DNA of 64,000 nt from Tricholomella constricta (GCA_013368375.1 JAACJP010000019.1:682001-746000), one strand, 5' to 3'; shown: positions 1 to 11,213, counted from the stretch's first letter. Numbers and translations are program-made. Notes: generated by a model not told the origin, from the letters alone.

Positions 1-58
1 CGCTCGGCACTCCCCAGGATAGTCCCGAGCTGCAAGTCTCGTCTCCGTCGCATGACTA

Positions 59-484
59 GTGCCGACACCCACGCATTGCTCGAAAGTTCAGTCCGAAAAA
101 AAACCCCTCCGTCGTTCAATCACCCTTGATTCCGAGCCAGCCGTCGAGTTCTACATCGCACCCGAGCTTCGAATTCCTGGCTTCAGAGGCGTCGACCATG
201 ACGACTTTAAAACTCTCGTCTGGCCGAAGCCCGCGCCGAGGCCCGACGTAAATGCCCAGAGAAAGGAGGAGGAAGAACACAAGCCGAAGAATGTGCCGGC
301 CCCCTTCTATATCTCCATGATAATCTTATTCCTTCTTCATCTGATAATGGTGTCGTTCATAGTGGGCGTTATTTTGGTAGCGCTGTGGACTGGCTTTGTC
401 GCTCTGATCGGAGGCGTTGTGGGGATCTTCTCCTTTGCGGCCGGCCTTTTTATCTCCTATCCAGATGAGGATGATGGACCTTAG
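59..484 (+). CDS. Membrane protein, 3' exon only (partial)
   Basis: This is an open frame ending in TAG at 482-484, with no in-frame ATG at its start and an in-frame stop just upstream (53-55). It is best read as the last exon of a gene whose 5' end lies outside the window, entered through the acceptor CTAG near 58. The visible 140 residues are polar and proline/lysine rich for the first ~80. Two adjacent hydrophobic stretches of about 20 residues follow (roughly 83-104 and 107-131), then an acidic tail. I infer a small tail-anchored or two-pass membrane protein. I do not recognise the family. Confidence 0.6.
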   Translation: MPTPTHCSKVQSEKKPLRRSITLDSEPAVEFYIAPELRIPGFRGVDHDDFKTLVWPKPAPRPDVNAQRKEEEEHKPKNVPAPFYISMIILFLLHLIMVSFIVGVILVALWTGFVALIGGVVGIFSFAAGLFISYPDEDDGP

Positions 485-988
485 GCGTACGGTTCTACTA
501 CTCTTCCATTTTTCGCAGGTTCATCAGCCACATTTCGATCCTTAACTTTTCGTGCTCTGACATTCAGACACTATCACACTCCTTATCTCGATTTCGTTTT
601 GATTAACTTATTACTAATTATTGTTCTGATATGGAATGAATACAACTTGGATTTAACTCGATGTTTGGGTTGAAAGATACATCGCCTGCTTGACCTCGTT
701 CTGCCTTCCAAGCCCTCTCACAACCTAAGCACACTCCCCGTTACAGCTCTTTGATTCGCCAAGACGCCGAAAGCGAATCTAAAGGCTGTCAAATTTCAGT
801 TTAGAGCATTCTGCTATCAGGTATGTATTCTTTACGCCTGTAGAAGCAATGATTCTACACAAGATGGGTATTATTTGGATGCGTGGCGCAACTGACTTGA
901 TGCGTTACACAGTTAGATGTGTCACGTCGTTTGTCACGGTCATCTCTCTCGCATTCTTCTGTTTCTGCGCTGAATCGATTCGTCATTC
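485..988. other. Intergenic: upstream region of the Aven-like gene
   Basis: No coding sequence is supported here. It holds the 3' flank of the membrane-protein exon and the promoter and 5' leader of the gene starting at 989. A GTATGT at 821 and a CACAG near 912 could bound a leader intron, but nothing tests this. Confidence 0.4.
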
Positions 989-1859
989 ATGTCGGAGGCT
1001 TCTTCTCCCGTCTCAGAAACGTCGACTAGAGGTCGTGGTCGTGGTCGCGGTCGGGGAAATCGGGGAGGCCTGGGCAAATATCTTCGCGCGAGGGGTAGGG
1101 GACGTGGCCGAGGACGGCCGGCAGAATTCGGGCAACGACTTTTGCTAGAAGGCGAAGTGGATGAAGAGGAAGATGAAGAAGAAGCCACGGAACGAGCCGC
1201 CAAGTACTCCAGGCGGCAGCTGGGTACAAACGCTGATCGATATGTTGAACCTGAGCCAGAACTAGGATCCGATGGTATGTACGAGATCCACTTGTCGATG
1301 GCATTGTCTGATCATGCCTTAGGTGAACCTGAAGTTGAACCTGAAGTGGACCTATCTTCGTTCCTCGAGAAACAGAGGATATCCGACGACTCTTCGCCTT
1401 CAATCATACCAACTGACAGAATAGACGAAGATGATGTTGATAATACACTTGCACACATAGGCTCGCGAACCCAGGCCTCTGGGCCAACAAAAAAAGGGAG
1501 GGTGGAGGAAATCGAGTGGGATCAGGAGCTCGACGAACTGAGTCAGGATAAGGCAGCTGCTGAAGCTACTTGGGGTAAGATTTATTTCTCTCGCATTTTC
1601 ATCTATGCCCACTTTACGATATAGAGCTCAAGTCGCGATTCCGGGCCAAATCAGAGCGGCTTCGCGCAAAACCAGTCGCCGAGCGTGAACGCAAAGGAGG
1701 TAGGGCCCGATTGATCTTTTCGGGAGGCCTGCTCATGATGTTATATTAGCAGCTTCCTATACTGAAGCTCCAGCTCTCCCTTCTCCGCATGGATCTCTGC
1801 CTCAACACAAAAACCCCAAAGACGAAATGCAAGATTTTTTGGATGACCTTCTTGGTTGA
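989..1859 (+). CDS. Aven-like RGG-rich protein
   Basis: A frame-consistent model has four exons (989-1274, 1323-1574, 1625-1699, 1753-1859) with introns of 48, 50 and 53 nt, giving 239 residues. The N-terminus is an RG/RGG repeat block (residues ~13-45). An acidic stretch follows, then a segment AKYSRRQLGTNADRY that resembles the conserved YSKR...NWDRY block of animal Aven. The protein ends in an acidic-hydrophobic motif, DEMQDFLDDLLG, like the C-terminal motif of Aven. Aven in animals is an RG-rich regulator of apoptosis and of translation of G-quadruplex mRNAs. The fungal role is unknown, and the assignment rests on motif order rather than overall identity. RGG blocks suggest RNA binding. 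Confidence 0.6.
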
Positions 1860-1953
1860 CTGTCACCACCTTGACTTTCAAGGCCTCCCTTCGCATGCTT
1901 TTCTCTGTCTCGTTCGCCACTGGACAAATTTCCGCAGGTCCATCTCTCCTCCT

Positions 1954-2721
1954 TCAGTATACGCTTGGGATCAATGCATAAGGGACTTTTTGCGCCCACT
2001 CATCCCACTGCAGGCCAAACTCTTTTTTGAGCGCTGCATCCTCGATCGGCATTCTGGTTAACAGTCCTCCCAGCACACCCATCTCTAACGTTGCGAAGCA
2101 TATAACAACTGCTTTTCCGCCTACCGTATCCAAGATCCCGGACTCCCTCAGCCACGAACCCCGTGAACCGCACCAGCAATACATGCCGATATGGACTGCC
2201 AGCATCCCGGAATAGCCTGGGTGGCGTACGACGCTGTATGGCCAACTAGTGACGAGGGTGTGGTCTTTGCGGATGCTGACCTCGAACGTGAAGAGCGATT
2301 TCAACGTGCGGTAGCACTTCCAGCGTACGAGGGCTCCTGTGACGACCAACATCGCTCCCATGGTGGAAAGTGGCGTGAGGTATAGATCTTCTGCGTTCCC
2401 AGTCTTGATAAGGGCGCTAGCGATCCTTGGGTCAATTTCGGACGACTGGAACATCGTGACGATAATGGCCGCCATCTCAGCGACTCCTATGGCCCAGAAT
2501 ATGCCCTGTCAGTATGCATTTTCAGCCCTGCACCACGTGTTCGCCTCTCAAAAGCGCACCTTAACCAATTTGATAATGCTTGTGCCACATTGTACTACTC
2601 GCTCAAACATCCCATCTATGGTCGTATGTTCGGTCGACGGTGATTTGCTTGGAGACGTGTGCGCGACGTGGAGGGCAACTGAAACAGCCAGAATGCATGG
2701 CAGTTTGATCAACGCCGACAT
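1954..2721 (-). CDS. Isoprenylcysteine carboxyl methyltransferase family protein (copy 1)
   Basis: Two exons (2721-2560 and 2505-1954) join across a 54-nt intron to give 237 residues, close to the 239 of yeast Ste14. Hydrophobic N-terminal segments are followed by the SAM/substrate-binding core typical of the ICMT/PEMT family: a VVRHPGYSG motif (RHPxYxG) followed by a membrane helix, and a C-terminal block with conserved E/W residues before the end. Family members methylate the C-terminal prenylcysteine of CaaX proteins such as Ras and mating pheromones, in the ER membrane. The neighbour at 3098-3863 has the same exon phase and exon 1 length (162 nt), so the two arose by tandem duplication. 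Which copy, if either, is the housekeeping Ste14 cannot be told. Confidence 0.82.
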
Positions 2722-3097
2722 GGGGCTTGGGCACTCAGGCCGTGGCCACCAGCTCTGGCTTTAAATAAGTACGAATGGCATTTCACGCAGTTCTCGGCCT
2801 GCCAACTTCGAAAAGCGACTGTTCTTTAGGACTGTTCTGTGTCCGCTTAATAGGGTTTCACTTCTGACTGCGCCGGACTATGGTCACAGAACGTGTCGCA
2901 GAGTGAAGGACCTCTTAAACCGCGCTCGTCTTCGTCCTCGAAACGCTTCGTAACTCCACCTGTGCTGGTCGGTCACTCCTTCAAACCGCGCATCCTCGGT
3001 GTTACGTATAGTCACCTCGCGCGGCACCTCGTTTTCCTTTACGTGACTGGCACAGAAAGAATACCCAAACTATGCCTCGCCCATTCTCGGTCTCAAC
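2722..3097. other. Intergenic between the two methyltransferase genes
   Basis: About 380 bp hold the promoter of copy 1 and the 3' end of copy 2 (both on the minus strand). No gene is supported; the short frames here lack any recognisable protein. Confidence 0.5.
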
Positions 3098-3863
3098 CTA
3101 ATACAACCCGGGAACGAGGGCGTATGGTACTCTCCGCGCCCATACATCCCACTGTTTGCCAAATGTCCTCTTTAACATGGCGTCCTCCACAGGCACTCGG
3201 CGTAGCAAACCCACGAGCACGCCCGTCATTGACGTAGCGAACAAAATAGCCGACACTCTCCCACCCACAGTGTCCAGAAGCCCGGACTCCCGCAACCACG
3301 AACCGCGGGAGCCAAACCAACAATACATGCCGATATGCACCGCCAGTGTCCCCATATAGCTTGGATGGCGTACGACCCCGTACGGGCCCGTGGTGACGAG
3401 TCTGTGGTCCTTGCGAATGCTGATCTCGAACGTGAAGAGGTGTTTCATTGTCCGATAGCACTGCCAGCGTATTAGGCTTCCGGAGACAATTAAAAGCATC
3501 CCGGCGGCGGAAGACGGAGTCAGATAGAGGTCATCTACTTGGCCGAGCATCTTGACAAGATTAGACGCAGGCTGGGGCACCGCGCCCATCACGGGCAGCG
3601 TGTTTGCCAGGATGGCTATAATTTCCATCACACCCAAACCCCAGAGTATAGCCTGTCGACATCAGTGGCTGGTACTTGAGGACTCGTGTGAAAGACAATA
3701 CCTTTCGTACCCGGATCATGCTCATTCCCAACTTCACGAACCTCTCGCCCAGGGTATTGACGGGGGCGCGTTCCTCTGGATCCGGCGCGTTGGGGCTCGT
3801 AAAAGCATTGTGGAAGGCGAGGGAAACTAGCAGTATGCATGGTACCTTGAAGAGGGCGGACAT
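3098..3863 (-). CDS. Isoprenylcysteine carboxyl methyltransferase family protein (copy 2)
   Basis: Exons 3863-3702 and 3652-3098 flank a 49-nt intron and give 238 residues. The ATG at 3863-3861 is preferred over the longer upstream frame because it aligns with the start of copy 1 (MSALFK versus MSALIK). The protein has the same layout as copy 1: hydrophobic N-terminus, VRWQCYRT-type loop, VVRHPSYMG motif, membrane helix and a C-terminal VPYAL block. Expected activity is SAM-dependent carboxyl methylation of prenylated cysteines in the ER membrane. The pair is clearly paralogous but well diverged, so the duplication is not recent. Multiple ICMT-like genes are usual in mushrooms. Confidence 0.82.
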
Positions 3864-4725
3864 AGCAGACAAACCCGCAACGTCATCCGGCTGCTTACTA
3901 TTTATCGTTTGAACATTTTCCGGACACGATGCAGAGAGACTGATGCGTATCAAATAGGTCAGTTCGACCGACAGGTCCGAGACGAACGCGCTGCATTTAA
4001 ATTTTTGATCCGATTTATGGAAAGGCTTGTTGTTGCTAAATTTGCGAGGTTATGTCCGCACAACGTCAGCCTCAGCTGCAGATACGCAACGGGAGTCGTG
4101 AGGCCTTGATTTATCTGCAGCTTGCTACTGCACCAGAGGCGAGCAGGATTTATGCCACCAATGTAATCAATATTTCTCCTTAAAGCAGAGTAACGAGAGA
4201 TCCTTCGATACTGGGACGATGAGCGAGGCTTGCCCATATATCGAGTAGTTGTACGGTGCGTAAACATGAATTTTGTATGCCAGGTAATTCGCAGATAATA
4301 CTTGTCATTTTTACTTACCAGAGATCATCGCGTACGGAAGATTAGACTTTTAGGCGCCTTATACATATTTTCTATCATAGTGTCATCTACAGTGGGACGC
4401 GGAGGTGATGAGGGAACAGTTCGTGGCGCTGTTTTGAGGTTCGACAAGATTAGTGCCAGTTACAACGCGCCGACGGCCCCAAGGTCTCAAGGGGTTTGTC
4501 GGCAGTCCATAGCGAGTGCACCGCTGTTGTGTGGCATAGGATCCCATGGGACAGGAGGATCGCTCACTCGTCACCCGTCAGTTGGGTACGTGCGTTGTAG
4601 ATTTCATTCCTGAGCGTTGGCTCTCAAGACCGAGACGTCGCCACTTAGATCTCGAACGCTCAGTTCGTTCCGAATACAAGCCTCTAGATTAGATCTAATG
4701 GTCAGTTCGTTCGAAATACAAGCCT
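3864..4725. other. Intergenic, no gene seen
   Basis: This stretch holds the promoter of methyltransferase copy 2 and the 3' flank of the chorismate mutase gene. A 103-codon frame at 4302-4613 has no protein-like features. A short duplicated segment lies at its right end. Confidence 0.5.
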
Positions 4726-4729
4726 CTAG
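4661..4729. repeat. Two-copy short direct repeat overlapping the chorismate mutase stop codon
   Basis: A 26-27 bp segment starting CAGTTCGTTC and ending AAGCCTCTAG occurs at 4661-4687 and again at 4703-4729 with one or two changes. The second copy contains the stop codon of the neighbouring minus-strand gene, so a local duplication has copied the gene's end into its 3' flank. Confidence 0.75.
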
Positions 4730-5615
4730 CTCAGTCTCTGCATTAGGTACTGAACCTCGACTTCTGTCGTGATGTCGATAAGCTCTCTATAAACCCGTAC
4801 GACGGCCGTCTGGACTCGGGCCACGAAGTCCTTCGAAATCGCTGACGAGGCTGTTTGCGCGGCCTCCCATGCGGTAGCGAGCGTGATAGACACGCGAGCG
4901 GCGCCGTCAAGAACGACCTGCTCCTGCGTGGTGTTCGTCAACAGAGCACGGATAGCGTCCACGTTCTTCGATCGAATCAAAGGGGTATATCCGGTGACGT
5001 TGGCAGCATATTTGGATTCAGCAACGACTTTTCCAATGGATGCGCGGTGCGAGAGTAATGCCAGGAGCTGTGCATCTAGGGTGTACTTGGCATCCACGTC
5101 CGCCAGGCCGTCAGGAGACTTTTCGAGATGAAAGAAAACAGACGTGCCTTCTACCGCAGCGTTCGCGTCTTCGAGAAGGGGCACGAGGGTTTTAAGGTAG
5201 AAGGACAAAAGCTTCGGTTTAGGGGTGAACGCATCCTGGTGGAACCAGCCTCGTAGGAATTGCTTCGCAGACGTAGAGCTATCGGGAAGAAGGATAGGAA
5301 GTGTAAAAGTATATTCCAAGGCTCCGTATCCGTATCTTTCGGTTGATTGAGCCACGACCTCCCGTGTATGGATAAAGGATGTCAATGATTTTCACCATCC
5401 GAGTATAGGGAAGGCTCCACTAGTAAGGCTGCTCTAGAAACGAGTGTGGAGACAATTGGACCTTGAAGCCGAGCCAGAATGGCTCGCACATCGGTCAGAG
5501 TTGGTACAGTGAGGGTAGGGCGGTCATGAACAGGATTGGGTATACCTGCGGCTATAGCAAGCCCAGCAAGCCCAGCCAAGCAGTTCAATATCACGAGAAT
5601 TTTTAGGACAAGCAT
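4726..5615 (-). CDS. Chorismate mutase (AroQ type), possibly secreted
   Basis: The C-terminal two thirds match eukaryotic chorismate mutase: a SHRASIGKVVAESKY segment (compare HFGKFVAEAKF in yeast Aro7), YTPLIRSKNVDAI, and the end block ITTEVEVQYLMQRLS. The enzyme converts chorismate to prephenate in Phe/Tyr synthesis. The only in-frame ATG near the start (5615-5613) is followed by LVLK and about 17 hydrophobic residues ending in a small-residue stretch, which looks like a signal peptide rather than a cytosolic start. The intron is unresolved. Donor 5395 with acceptor 5322 (74 nt) gives 271 residues in frame; an alternative 61-nt intron from a donor at CTA|GTGGAG also keeps frame. The N-terminal chorismate mutase helix (LTDVRAILARLQ) is present. 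Confidence 0.8.
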
Positions 5616-5931
5616 TTGAGAACTGTTCAAGCCTCCTGAGTCTGTGCGTTGTGGACGACGTCGCGCTTTCAAAGCGAACGGCAATTGCCGGGCCGTCTTG
5701 CCGAATCTCGGCCACCCTCAATCATGTCTGGATTGTACAAGTTCATGCTTTATACATCCACCAATGCTGATTTTTTCCTCGTTTTTCTTACCTAACAGGC
5801 GGTGCAGTCTAGCCTCATAAACTCTTATTGGTATTTTAGGTGTGGCAGTCTCGTGGTGTCAAACAGGCTCCGAGATTGGCGCTCACCACCAACACGCGAC
5901 AAGGGAGTTACAGCCATTCTTTCAGGCAGCC
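5616..5931. promoter_or_regulatory. Divergent promoter region
   Basis: About 315 bp separate the start of the minus-strand chorismate mutase from the ATG of the plus-strand RBR gene, so both promoters must lie here or overlap. A TTTATACA near 5750 is the only TATA-like string I see; its use is not established. Confidence 0.35.
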
Positions 5932-7357
5932 ATGGTCGCCACATCTGTTGTAGTGGGGAGGATGATCGTCGACGCTGATCACGCCGATCTTGCCCAGTCT
6001 CTTCTATCTTTTCAGAATGCCTTAGCGGATATCGATGCGAGTAATCATCAGACGAAAGGAAAGGGTCGCGCTGGTGATATCGTTGGAGCCGTTCCTTCTA
6101 CGGACGAAGAATATGCATTTAAAATGCAGGAAGACTTTCTCCAGGATGCTTTGCGAGGCATGGAAGACTTCAGACTTGCAAAGAGCCTCTGGGGAGATTC
6201 CAACCAACCGTCTTTCGAGGTTGTCGACCAAAGAGCGGTCGATTATCTTCGCGCATGTCTCGCCGTTTCGGCCGATCCAAGAACTTGCGTCCCCGAGGAC
6301 GCTACATCTGAGTAAATCCTCTTCAGAATTTTTGTTATTGTCAGCTCATTCAATCAAATCCAGCGGACCTACGTGGAACAGCCTCAGCCCCTCCTTTAGT
6401 GATGACGTCGATCTTTTCGAACCAGAGATTGCAGAAATCACTGAGGAGGAATTCACCGCCGCCTCACAACAAGCTGCTGCGGAACATCGGCAGGCGCTCC
6501 TCGCCAATTCTGTGGGTGCAGGTCTACCCGGCCCGTCAGACATTTATTTTTCTAAGACAGTGGAGTGAGTCCTTTCTCCTACATCGTCCGGCAATGTCTG
6601 ATAGGGATTCAGCCTAAAGAAGCCTTCTCTTAAGGAAGACAACCAAGACCTTGATGTGGACGAACCATCTGAGTCGCCACCGTAAGTTCCCCCGCGCCCC
6701 CCCCCTCCAATTTAGAGGTTGAGCAAATTTTCTAACAAGCCCATCAGCACTCCCGACCTCAGAGAAGTTCTAGGCGACCAATTCGGCTTTCCCACTGTCT
6801 TTTGTTTGCCCTGTGGAGATCTCGTGGTTGGCGAACCCACGCTCCACGCTGCGTGCGGTCACGATTTTTGCGTTGACTGCATCCAAGATCTGGTTGCGAC
6901 TTCTACGAAGGACGAATCCGTCTTTCCACCCCAATGCTGCCAACAACCCTTCTCTGCAGAGGCCTTTGCTCCATTCCTTACTGTCAGGCTTCAAGCAGAC
7001 TTCGACGCCAAACGTCTGGAGTTCAGTACTCCGGCCGCGCAGCGAATTTTCTGCCCCTCTTCCACCTGCTCCGCCTTCTTGGGGTCGTCTGAAGGGGTCG
7101 GAAAGACTATCGCTTGTTCCCGGTGTGCCTTGAATGTTTGTACATCGTGCAAATCTCATGCACACCCTGGGGAGACTTGTTCGGAGAGCACTTCGATGTC
7201 GGCCGTCAGAAAACTTGCACAGGACAATCGCTGGCAGACATGCCCCCAGTGCCACGCGATCGTGGAAAAGACCATGGGTTGTAACCACATCCTTTGCCGC
7301 TGTAGGTCGAATTTCTGTTATGGCTGCGGGGGGAAGATGGGGGAATGCAAGTGCTGA
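5932..7357 (+). CDS. RBR-type E3 ubiquitin ligase (copy 1)
   Basis: Four exons (5932-6311, 6364-6564, 6613-6681, 6748-7357) join in frame to 419 residues. The N-terminal 200 residues are acidic with no recognised domain. The C-terminus carries RING1 (CLPCGDL...HDFCVDCI...CC), an IBR zinc domain (CPSSTC...CSRC..CTSCK) and a RING2 in which GCNH supplies the cysteine equivalent to the catalytic Cys of Parkin and HHARI. RBR enzymes take ubiquitin from an E2 onto that Cys before transfer to substrate. The protein stops right after RING2 (MGECKC), so it lacks the ~100-residue tail of the next gene. The two are tandem paralogs in the same orientation. Confidence 0.85.
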
Positions 7358-7851
7358 GGGTTTTCTCTGTCAGTCCTCCTCCGTACCATAGTTCTGTCGG
7401 CGAGTATGCATTTTTGATGGTCGGGCTCTGGGCGTGAAGTCCTTTGTCGACCGTAGTCATGGATCGTACACTTTTACAGCTTCCGATGATCTTTGAAACC
7501 TCATGCTGCCATTATTCTACTTGTACTAACCTCCTTTCCTGGCAATTGACTGAACTGATCCTCGCGTGTCATCTCGTGCTCCAGTCGCCTGAGGGGCGTG
7601 GTAATCTATCTGCCCGTGATCGATGAACTCGATCTTCCCCGCCTCGTGTACGCTGCATGAATATAATGTAAGGGAAGTATAATCATGAGAATTGTTCATT
7701 GACTCTTCCCTTTGTCTTAAGATCTTTCAGATCGAAACAACCTTATCAGAGAAAGCGCAAGGACCCTCGACCACGGCGCTCGATCTCATCCTGAGCGCCT
7801 ATCGAGCTTCTTATATGTCCTGACACCACATCACCTCCATAACTACCATCC
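7358..7851. other. Intergenic, promoter of RBR copy 2
   Basis: No gene is seen. From about 7717 to the ATG at 7852 the sequence is similar to 47,525-47,650, so the promoter was copied along with the gene in the duplication that left the pseudogene at 47.5 kb. Confidence 0.6.
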
Positions 7852-9514
7852 ATGGCGTCTTCGTCTACTCTGAGGTCAACGCGCCAACCGCCGAACCACA
7901 TCTTGCACTCCCACAATATCCAACATGATCTCGACTTCGCGACCTCCAAGCTCATCGCAGAGCTGACTCTCCACGACATCGCAGAGATCAGCAGCTCCCG
8001 CAAGGGCAAAGCGCGCGCGGACGCACCCCTTTCCGACGAGGAGATCGCATTCCGAATGCAGCGCGAGTCCTGGGAGAACGCGATGCGCGAGATGGCGGAT
8101 CACACCATGGCCCGAAGCCTGAACGATGCGATCGAGTCTGATCATCTGTTCTTGAACGCCTTGTCCATCGCGGAGCAGGCGGCGGAGGATGATCGTCGGG
8201 CTGCGCTTGCTTTGTCTGATGGGCAAGAGTTGCCCCCTCCTTCGAATGCGCAGCGACTGTTGGAGGATCCGACATTTTCGGAGCTTGCTGGACCGTGCGT
8301 ATCCTCTTATCACCTTACCTCACATTCTTGTGCTCCGTCTAATATGTATATTCCAGCCCCAAAGAGTCGGAATCGGAGACTCCTGCTGATAGTCTGAACA
8401 CTGTCAAAGGCGACGATAAATCCGTCGATAATATCTCGTCGTCGATGCAACAGATGTACGTCTCTATTCATGTTACAGGTTGGCTTCGCCAACGCAGAAA
8501 CTTGTTAGCACCGTAACCGAGGTATCAAAGGGAAAGATTCGCTCTGCTAAGACTGCCGTTCAGTCGCAGACTCAAAGGTATGTGACGCGCCCATTTTACG
8601 ATGAAACACTCAATCTTGGCGAATAGGGCCCAGTGTACTGGCTGTGGTGAGATCTCCAGAGGTTCGCCCTACTTGAAAGGACCTTGCGGGCACGATTACT
8701 GCAGTGACTGCATCACCAGTCTCGTGGACGCCTGTACTCGTGACGAGTCACTCTACCCTCCCAGATGCTGCAGCCAGCCATTCTCCAACGCAGCCCTCCT
8801 CCCTTTCCTCGACCGAAAATTGTTCTTCGCCTACAACATTAAGCGCGTGGAACTCGACGTCCCTGCGGCCAACCGCATCTTCTGTCCTACCCCGACTTGC
8901 TCTGCTTTCCTAGGTTCGTCCGAGCATGCACGGAGCAACCTCCGCTGCAGCAAATGCCACACCTCCGTATGTTCGCAGTGCCGTCAACCGTCTCATCCGG
9001 GCGAGAACTGCTCCGAGAACCAGGCGACCATCGAAGTCCGGGAACTCGCACGTGCAGAGCGCTGGCAGACCTGCCCGGGGTGCAAAGCGATCGTCGAGCT
9101 CAACGTAGGGTGTTACCACATTACCTGTCGCTGCCGGTTCCAGTTCTGTTATCTGTGCGCGAAGCCGTGGAAGGACTGCGGCTGCCCGCAATGGAACGAG
9201 GACCTGCTTCTCGATACGGCACAGCAGAGGGTGGCGCAGGAGAATGTGGGAAGAGCGCCGGTGGCGCCGATTGTTTTGCAAGAACAGGTTCGTCAGATGC
9301 GCAATACGCTCCGCGATAATCATGGTTGTGTTCGCCATGCTTGGCGGAGGCGAAATGGATCGGCTAACTGTGAGGAATGTGGCAACTGGTTGCGCGACTA
9401 TCTCTTGGTAAGCACGACATGAAATTGGAGGAGAATTGATGCTCACTTTCTGAGCAGAACTGCCAGTTTTGCCACTTGATGGCGTGTGTTCGTTGTGCTC
9501 GACACCGTTTGTGA
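7852..9514 (+). CDS. RBR-type E3 ubiquitin ligase (copy 2)
   Basis: Five exons (7852-8294, 8357-8455, 8479-8577, 8627-9407, 9458-9514) add to 492 residues in frame. The second intron would be only 23 nt (8456-8478, GTACGT...TTACAG), unusually short, but the frame needs it. The N-terminal half is acidic and contains an EEIAFRMQRE segment that matches EEYAFKMQED in copy 1. RING1 (CTGCGEIS...HDYCSDC), IBR (CPTPTC...CSKC..CSQC) and RING2 with VGCYHITC follow; the presumed catalytic Cys is kept. After RING2 come ~100 further residues ending in a second zinc-like set, CEECG and CQFC...CVRC. Expected role is E2-dependent thioester ubiquitin transfer; the substrate is unknown. Confidence 0.85.
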
Positions 9515-10096
9515 ATCTCAAACCCTCACCGATCTGCATTTTCGACTCCTCCTGCACTTTTGAAGCTTCAAAACCAGGTTTGGCTAACATTCTACTGTGC
9601 ATTCTTCTGCACTGCTATTTCATTCTCTAGGAAATGATATTACAATGTTGATACGTACGAAGCCCACAGAACACAGTAGACGTAGAAACTCCAAATCACA
9701 GAATGTTTCGTGGATTCTTCATATCGAGTGACCATCTCAAGCCACACTTTTCGACAACTTTTCGGACACTTCCACACTTTCAACATTTGGCCCTTTTATA
9801 CTGACCAAAAGTGTCGAGAAGAGGGTGACGAGCCGTCACTTCGCTGATGGGATGGGGCCACAACCTGTAGCACGAACGGCATTTATCATTATTCTTATCC
9901 TATTAGATGGGCTGACGCGCTATCTCTGTACTGATCAAATCATAGTAGCTACATTTCCCAGCATCGTCTGGCTCACATGACAACTAAATGCAGGACAATA
10001 GGGCCTACTGCCTCGTCGCAGTTTACACCAATATGTTTGGTTCTGCCCAGGTACCAGCGGTGAAAGCCGTGAAACCAACTCTCGCGAAATTTCTTG
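9515..10096. other. 3' flank of RBR copy 2, no gene
   Basis: 9515-9755 is closely similar to 48,364-48,600, downstream of the pseudogene copy, which fixes one end of the duplicated block. The rest shows nothing coding. Confidence 0.6.
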
Positions 10097-11213
10097 ATCG
10101 GTAGGTTCGGGGTCTTTGCCCGAAAAGGAAGTGTCTGGAGTCTGTGTCCGCTTTAAGTAGCGCGCGCGATGGCGCTGATAGACTAGATTACTTCCATCTG
10201 TGCCTCTTCTGCTCTACTGATATGTGTTGCCACCTGCAGCTCTCTCCTGTTGCATCTGGCCTATACCTGTGACCTCACCACTTTCTCCTGAAGGGCATCA
10301 CAATTTGGGATTGCACAATGATCCTGTAGACTTTGCATAGATTTCTCAAACCAAACTTGCCACATTGAAGAAGTGCATCAATGTAGACCATGAATGACAG
10401 TGAGCAACCACTTTTCAGCTCCAGATAGGCAACAGTCTCAGGTGGATCATGAAGGACATTGGAGTAGTGTCTGGGGGCATTGTAGAGAGAACACAATAAG
10501 AGGAGGACGAGCTGTTGAACGTCGAGTGTCATCCATTGCCATTCCCTTACACGCCCGCTCTTCTGTGACCATCCGTGAATGGCGGCATCGCTTATGTCGA
10601 TTCTGCCGCCTCGCAATTGAGGATGAAGTACACGCCCTGTTCGGCTGTCGCATGAGTGACCGGCCCTTTGTCATCCGGGATGATTTCCTACCCTCTTTCA
10701 TCTTAATCCTGCGCTACGTGCCATCTTCTTCTCCGCCCCTGCTACGCAATTTGTTGACTTTCTCGTCAATCACGCAAAACTCTAAAACTGTTCGCCGCCT
10801 ACGTCCACCAAGATTTCTGTATCTATGATGAGGTCCCCATGTTCATCCCTACTACATAGCCAACTATGATTCTTGTATCCCCCACTGCAGAGAAACACAC
10901 ATTCTCTCTCATGGGAACGAGTCGTCACAGTCATTACACTGTTTTCCGGAACGATCAAATGCCTCTTCTCGTCCGTAATGCCGCATGGGTAAACTAATCC
11001 GTGAGATTCCGTACATCGCATCGGCTCTGGTTTATTCGTGTCCGTAGCATACATTTGATGTCGTGTATGTAGTACGGACCTCACTTGTTCTTTTTTGGGA
11101 CCGCTGCGGTAAATATCCATCCATCCATCCATTCTTTCATTGATTTACATCGCGAAAGCGGACCACAGACTCCAGACACTTCCTTTTCAGGCGAAGACCC
11201 CGAACCTACCGAT
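10097..11213. mobile_element. Inverted-repeat element of about 1.1 kb
   Basis: The arm 10,097-10,154 recurs in reverse complement at 11,155-11,213 with only a few differences over about 58 bp (core GGTTCGGGGTCTT...GGAAGTGTCTGGAGTC). Weaker similarity continues outward on both sides. The span between holds a LINE-derived fragment. It could be a foldback or TIR element that captured LINE sequence, or two inverted copies of one repeat. No target duplication was recognised. Confidence 0.6.
10394..10828 (+). pseudogene. LINE reverse transcriptase C-terminal fragment (zinc-binding region)
   Basis: The open frame encodes ...HRLCRFCRLAIEDEVHALF followed by C, the C-x2-C...H...C zinc-binding module found near the C-terminus of fungal LINE ORF2 proteins. 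Nothing of the endonuclease, RT or RNase H domains is visible nearby, so this is a 5'-truncated remnant. It differs from the intact LINE at 34-42 kb. Confidence 0.5.

Noticed and set aside
989..1203. Overlapping frames on both strands in the RGG region (for example 940-1203 minus)
   Set aside because: They mirror the RG repeats of the Aven-like gene and carry no other signal.
4302..4613. 103-codon plus-strand frame
   Set aside because: Low-quality composition, no motif, and no spliced extension.
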